Assembly: GCF_000346465.2 (NCBI RefSeq)
Contig: NC_034011.1
Span: 18,450,676-18,514,675 of the forward strand
Direction: 5' to 3'
Source: Prunus persica
Taxonomy: Eukaryota > Streptophyta > Magnoliopsida > Rosales > Rosaceae
Length of the DNA stretch: 64,000 nucleotides
Shown here: positions 59,539 to 64,000 of the stretch, in pieces
How the letters are laid out: each line of letters starts with the position of its first letter
How positions within the stretch are numbered: position 1 is the first letter of the stretch
Notes under the pieces: model-generated
Database searches by the model: none
What the model saw: only the letters and a program-made list of their open reading frames with translations
What the model was told of the DNA's origin: nothing
Program-made: the position numbers and the translations under genes

Positions 59539-60318
59539 GTAATTTGTATGTATTTGGTTTGAATTCTTAGTTGTTTTCATTTTCCCTAATTTAGTAGATT
59601 ATTAGGGTTTTGAAATTTTGGTATTCTGTTGTAATTAACACAATTTGTTCTTAATTTTGCAGTAGTTGTGCTTAGTCTCTGTGGGTTTGGATTAATAGGC
59701 AAAATTGAAGGTATAAATATTTCTGTCTCAATCTCTATTTGTGGCTTAAAATTGAATGTGTGCATTAGAATTACATATTTTTATATCATCAGCTCCACAT
59801 GGCTTTACTTTCGATGTATGGATTTTTGGTATTTAATGTGCAAGCAATTTCTGTGGCTTTTCTTTGATATGAGTATGTTTGATTCTTTCACAATTTTCAA
59901 AGGACCACTGGTTTCGGCGCTTTCTGTAGTTGTGTTAAAGATTTGAAGTTCTTAGTCAGCCAGTTGACTTAGTTCAGTTTATAGAAAGATGTAGTGTTGT
60001 TTGAAATCAGGAATTTGAGAGTCTATTCAAAGTGAAGGATTGAATTCTGCTTGGTTGCCTGGAAAATCCAAGATTTAAAAATATTTAATTTCTGGAAAGT
60101 GAAGCTCATTTCAACCATGCCGAATAGATTTATTAGTTCTCGCTGACTAATTTTCAGTTTTTAAGGTTCAAAAGAATAAAGTTTCTGATAGTCCAAGCTT
60201 GTAGTTTCTTTCTTTTCCTGCATTGTCTTAGAACTGAACCAAATTTTTTTTTCCTTGAACTTGCAACTATTTTAAAATTGATAACTCGAAAATAATTTCA
60301 TTTGTTTCCTTGCTACAG

Positions 60319-60455
60319 TTTCATCTTTCTTTTTCTTGAAAATTATGGTGTGAGGAAGCTGGAAGCAGTGTTCGCGGTTCTGATTGCAACAATGGCACTG
60401 TCATTTGCATGGATGTTTGGGGAAGCTAAACCCAGTGGCACCGAACTTCTTATTG
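60319..60455 (+). pseudogene. Captured exon of an NRAMP metal transporter
   Basis: Between an acceptor TGCTACAG and a donor ATTG|GTATTGG the frame reads FIFLFLENYGVRKLEAVF, then AVLIATMALSFAWMF and GEAKPSGTELLIG. This is the plant NRAMP (NRAMP3/4-like) segment containing one membrane helix. It is 137 bp with no stop or shift. The neighbouring NRAMP exons are absent, so this is a gene fragment mobilised in the element, not a transporter gene. Confidence 0.85.
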
Positions 60456-61705
60456 GTATTGGATTCTACTCCTCTATCTGTGATTTTTCTTATTAGTTAT
60501 ATATAAAACTGTGGTGGCCAATATGATATGTGGATGGAACATTCTTGTTTGATTTCGTTTATGCTTTTCTATGCTGCTCTCTTTTGATTCATACTTTTCT
60601 GTTGGACCCTATTTTATTGCACTTAAGTTCATTTCAGTCTTTCATTTGTGTCCCCATATGATTTACTTTTTGTAATGTATATCTATCTTTGTTGTTGCTG
60701 TTTTGAGTGAAGCTTGTTTATGGAACAAATGAAGCTTGTTTGTAACCTAACCCTTCGTTTGATTTCATTCACAAAAGATGGAGTTCTATGAATCAATTGA
60801 AATGGGTAATATTTTCATTTCTATAAGTATATTTGAATCCGATTATTTTCTTATTTTTATGTGTTCTAACTCAAATTGGTTTGATTTATTTTATTATACT
60901 TTGTAGAAATGGGGAGTAAAACATCCATGACAAATTTGAATAAGACTCTCCCTTCTTAGTGTGATTAAGATATGTTGGAAGGTATTTTTATTGCATCTTA
61001 TTTTAATTATGATTTGTTGATGGTGAAACTTTGTGTTAATTCTTTTAAGTGTTGTGTAGGTTGCTTTGTGAAGGCTTTTGGAAGAATGGATGCAGCAGAT
61101 TTTTTGCAAGGATATTATCTCTGTGTATTTTTGTGATGGGTTGTAATCTTTAATGTCATAAGTTTAATTTGGTTTGTGTATTATTTTTTGTAATGGTTTG
61201 TAAGAGATTATATTTCCTTTCCTTGGTTGGTTGGTTGAATTGAATGTGTGTATGTGAGATTTATTTAGTTTAGAAACTTAGATTGGAATGATGGATTTTT
61301 ATAGCTTGAATTTACATAATTTCAGGTTTTGAAAGAGAAGTAAAAAGTGTTTTGGGCTTGTTCATAAGAATTTAATAGGTTTTGGCAATTTGACAACAAA
61401 AAAAAGGGTTTTGGCTGAAAGGAAATCGGATTTGGGCTTTGTTTTACTAAAAAAATATGATTTGGGCTTTTTTTGGCCGAAAAAAAAATAAGATTTGGGC
61501 TTTTGGAAAATTGAAAAAATGGGCCCAAGCCCAAACCGAGAATAAATCAGAACCGACCCGAGAACCGAGCCCATTTTCGGTTCGGCCCATTTTCGGGTTT
61601 CATCCTAGACCCGACCCGACCCGAGAACCGAGCTCTCCTTCGGTTTGGCTCGCGGGTCGGCCAAAATTTGACCCGACCCGAACCGTGCCCAGGCCTAACA
61701 AAAAC

Positions 61706-62132
61706 ACCCAACTTAGGTCCAAATTGGGCGAATCCAAATCAAACCAAATTGCACAACAATGATTTGTTTTGTTTTGATTTCACATGTGATTTTAGTTAAA
61801 ATCAAACCAAACCGATTCAATATGGTAATTAATTTGACTACAGTTTGAGAGTAAATTCAATCCAATCCGAACCTTGCTCTCAAATATTATCCATACACAC
61901 ACAAAATCAAAATCAAAATGCTGTATTTTTTTCTTTAAAAAATAATAATAATAATAATAATTTTTAATAATAAAAATAAAAATTTATTTCGGAACAGCTC
62001 TCCTGCTGCTGGTCCTTTAGGAAGAGAGGTTTAAGAGCGAGAGAACTAAAACCCACAAAGGTGAAAGCCACGTTGAACCACTCTCTCTGTCTCTCTGTCT
62101 CTCTCTCGCTCTGTAAAATAAGTGAGGCGAAG
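61706..62132. other. Promoter region of the TPR gene
   Basis: AT-rich sequence with (AAT)n near 61940-61960 and a CT-rich leader (62080-62110) just before the ATG. No clear TATA box. Confidence 0.4.
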
Positions 62133-64000
62133 ATGTTTCTGCGACAAGCAGCAGCTAACCTGATCAAGAGGCGTTTCCGTTTGCCCTCTCAAACTGTCTC
62201 TTCAACTTCCGGAACAACTACCATTCCACTCTCCAGTACGCAACTTTTCTTCTTATGAATCTTATGATGTTAATCACCAAAGCAAGTTGACGTTAGCGAA
62301 TACATAATCAATTTGTAATTAAGGAAGGTGTATTGTTGCTGTTCTTGTTGCAGGCCGTACCAAATTTTCTTATCAATATCATGGTCCTAAAGATTTTAGT
62401 TGGAGGATGAATTATAGTCACAGGGACCCTCGTGTATGGCTTTTTCTATCTGGAAATGCAGGTATGTGACATCTCTTACAACCCATTTACTCTTGGAATA
62501 TAATAAATGATAAATGAGATATGTTATGATTTTAGAGTTGGAATGAGTGTATATGCATGCTTAATCATTATATGCTGATAATTGGCATATGGGTATTTTG
62601 AAAAATCCGGTTAGAAGAACCCTCTTTTATGAGCCAATTTAAAAGATGGAATTTTTATTGAAACAGAGTTTCTACTTCTCTTTTCTGGAGGACTTATTAT
62701 ATCAGATTATCATGTCCCCCTTTTTTTAATGCTTTATCTAGCTTAGTCTACCCATAATCTGATTAATGAAATACTTATTTATCTAATCCATATTCCAAAT
62801 TTCATCTGCCTTCGGTTTTAGGTAAAGGTAAGATCAAATGTAGATGACCCCAACTAATAAGCATTTTGGTTTTTATTGAGTTGAGTTGTTTCTGAATTAT
62901 TTTATTATCCTGGGGTATTAGCTGTTTTATGTGAATGTAATATTGTTGAATTATGTTGGGAAACCTGATTTTTTAAGTGCTTAAAATAAAGTATTTTATG
63001 TTGCAGGACATGCGAAATGTTTTTACTCTTAGCTACTTTATATACACAATTAGTCAGATAATTTTTGCAAGAAATCTAAGGCCATGTGGTGAAGTACCTC
63101 AGTATAACTTAGGGTTTGTTTAGAAAGACATAACCATATAACGTATGTTATCAATAGCTATTCTATTATCTTTGCAGCAATTATTTTTACGATACATTCC
63201 AACACTGTCTTAGCAAAAGATGCATCAATTGAATCAAGTCCTGAAAATGACACCGAAGGGGCAGAAGCCATGGGATTACGCAAGATTGAGGACGGCTCTG
63301 TCATATCAAATATACATACTTCTAAGTGGAGAGTTTTTACTGATAAAGGGAGGGATTTATTCCTTCAGGAAAGGATTCTATGCCTACATTCCTTCGTTGG
63401 CTTGCTTATTTTGTTTATTTGATAGTGTTTTTATCTTACCAAATCTTTGGTTTATTTGGTTCCAACTGCTAGGGAAAATTGGAGGAAGCTGAAAAGCTTT
63501 TCCTCTTAGCTTTACAAGAAGCTAAAGAAGGCTTTGGAGAGAGGGATCCGCATGTTGCATCTGCATGCAACAACCTAGTACGCGCTTTCTTGCTGCCTTT
63601 ATGATCAATTTGTTATTATGGTAGTCCTCCTTAAGTTCATGTGAGAATTGTAGATGACCAAAAAAGAGAAGAATATGACTAAACTGTAAATACTAGGAAT
63701 TAATTGATCCAGAAGCTTGATTGTTTATTGACAACAAGATTTAGGTTCTGGTTGTCATTTCTATCATCAAAGGAACTGTAAGTATTGTATACGCGCTTTT
63801 TTTTTCCTTCTTCTTCTTGGGACCCTTGTATGTAATGACAAGTTATATTTTTATGTTGTTATTGTTTCAGGCAGAGCTCTATAGAGTGAATAAGGCATAT
63901 AATAAAGCAGAGCCATTGTACTTGGACGCCATCAGCATACTGGAGGAATCATTTGGTCCTGAAGATATACGGTATACTATGGATATTCTGCAGACTATAG
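62133..64000 (+). CDS. TPR / kinesin-light-chain-like protein, 5' part, with an odd splice donor
   Basis: Exons: 62133-62235, 62354-62461, 63178-63368, 63473-63577 and 63871-63971, continuing past the window. The N-terminus MFLRQAAANLIKRRFRLP looks like a mitochondrial targeting peptide. Exons 4-5 encode tetratricopeptide repeats (GKLEEAEKLFLLALQEAKEG, then YNKAEPLYLDAISILEESFG) of the kinesin-light-chain/nephrocystin-like plant group. All junctions are GT-AG except after exon 3. There CAG is followed by GAAAGG where the family break expects GTAAGG, and the acceptor CTGCTAG|GGAAAA is intact. Without splicing there, translation stops at 63420-63422 after 151 residues. Confidence 0.75.

Larger units (their letters stand above)
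58901..61697 (+). mobile_element. hAT-type element carrying host-gene sequence (2.8 kb)
   Basis: Ends TAGGGGTGGG and CCCAGGCCTA are imperfect inverted repeats (8 of 10). The flanks ACAAAAAC (58893-58900) and ACAAAAAC (61698-61705) are a perfect 8-bp target duplication, diagnostic of hAT. Subterminal regions are full of AACCGAACCGA and CCCGACCCGA text. No transposase frame is present. The middle holds a CT-tract (59242-59276), an exon-like segment (59281-59538) and a complete NRAMP exon with intron-like flanks. Confidence 0.8.

Overview
This window looks like nuclear DNA of a flowering plant (eudicot), probably Rosaceae (Prunus/Malus-like). The evidence is spliced genes with GT-AG introns, plant-type proteins (plastid SHMT, P-class PPR, PCS1-like aspartic protease), AT-rich spacers, CT/AT microsatellites and many nested plant transposons. 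No database was searched; names rest on recognition of protein families.

Host genes, left to right: the last 28 codons of a mitochondrial complex I 75 kDa subunit (+, 2-88); a three-exon microsomal glutathione S-transferase 3 gene (-, 1176-2282); a doubtful small secreted-peptide ORF (+, 15051); a single-exon GFA/CENP-V-type zinc protein (-, 15650-16057); an 11-exon serine hydroxymethyltransferase, plastid SHM3 type (+, 29425-33076); an intronless PCS1-like aspartic protease (+, 36526-37872); an intronless P-class PPR protein like At1g09680 (-, 42843-44660); and the 5' part of a TPR/kinesin-light-chain-like gene that runs off the right edge (+, from 62133). These genes are functionally unrelated neighbours, as is usual in plants.

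Most of the rest is mobile DNA. A diverged ~1 kb tract is present twice (3119-5213 and 6927-7826). The copies act as empty sites for each other: copy A carries a 944-bp hAT-like MITE with an 8-bp target duplication and also holds a Helitron, while copy B carries a SINE and an LTR element. Two non-autonomous LTR retrotransposons (7832-14251 and 17704-24643, each with a perfect 5-bp target duplication) share a ~5 kb internal region with no recognisable gag or pol but have different LTRs. That internal region holds a nine-unit array of 26-nt hairpins whose stems covary between units, further arrays of small stem-loops, and a 183-codon antisense ORF with a coiled coil. The second element also carries pieces of host genes, including a HAD-type pyrimidine nucleotidase fragment. 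A PIF/Harbinger-like element filled with TA repeats and a nested Helitron lies just upstream of SHMT.

From 44.9 to 57.5 kb there is a foldback element, a decayed Ty3/gypsy LTR and gag, a broken hAT transposase, and three copies of a large TG...CA terminal unit (about 2.5-3 kb), one inserted in inverted orientation inside another. A 2.8-kb hAT-type element (58901-61697, perfect 8-bp target duplication) carries an intact exon of an NRAMP metal transporter.

The best candidates for something undescribed are the covarying hairpin arrays with the conserved antisense ORF in the LTR elements. Next are the gene-carrying hAT element and an apparent splice-donor mutation in the TPR gene.
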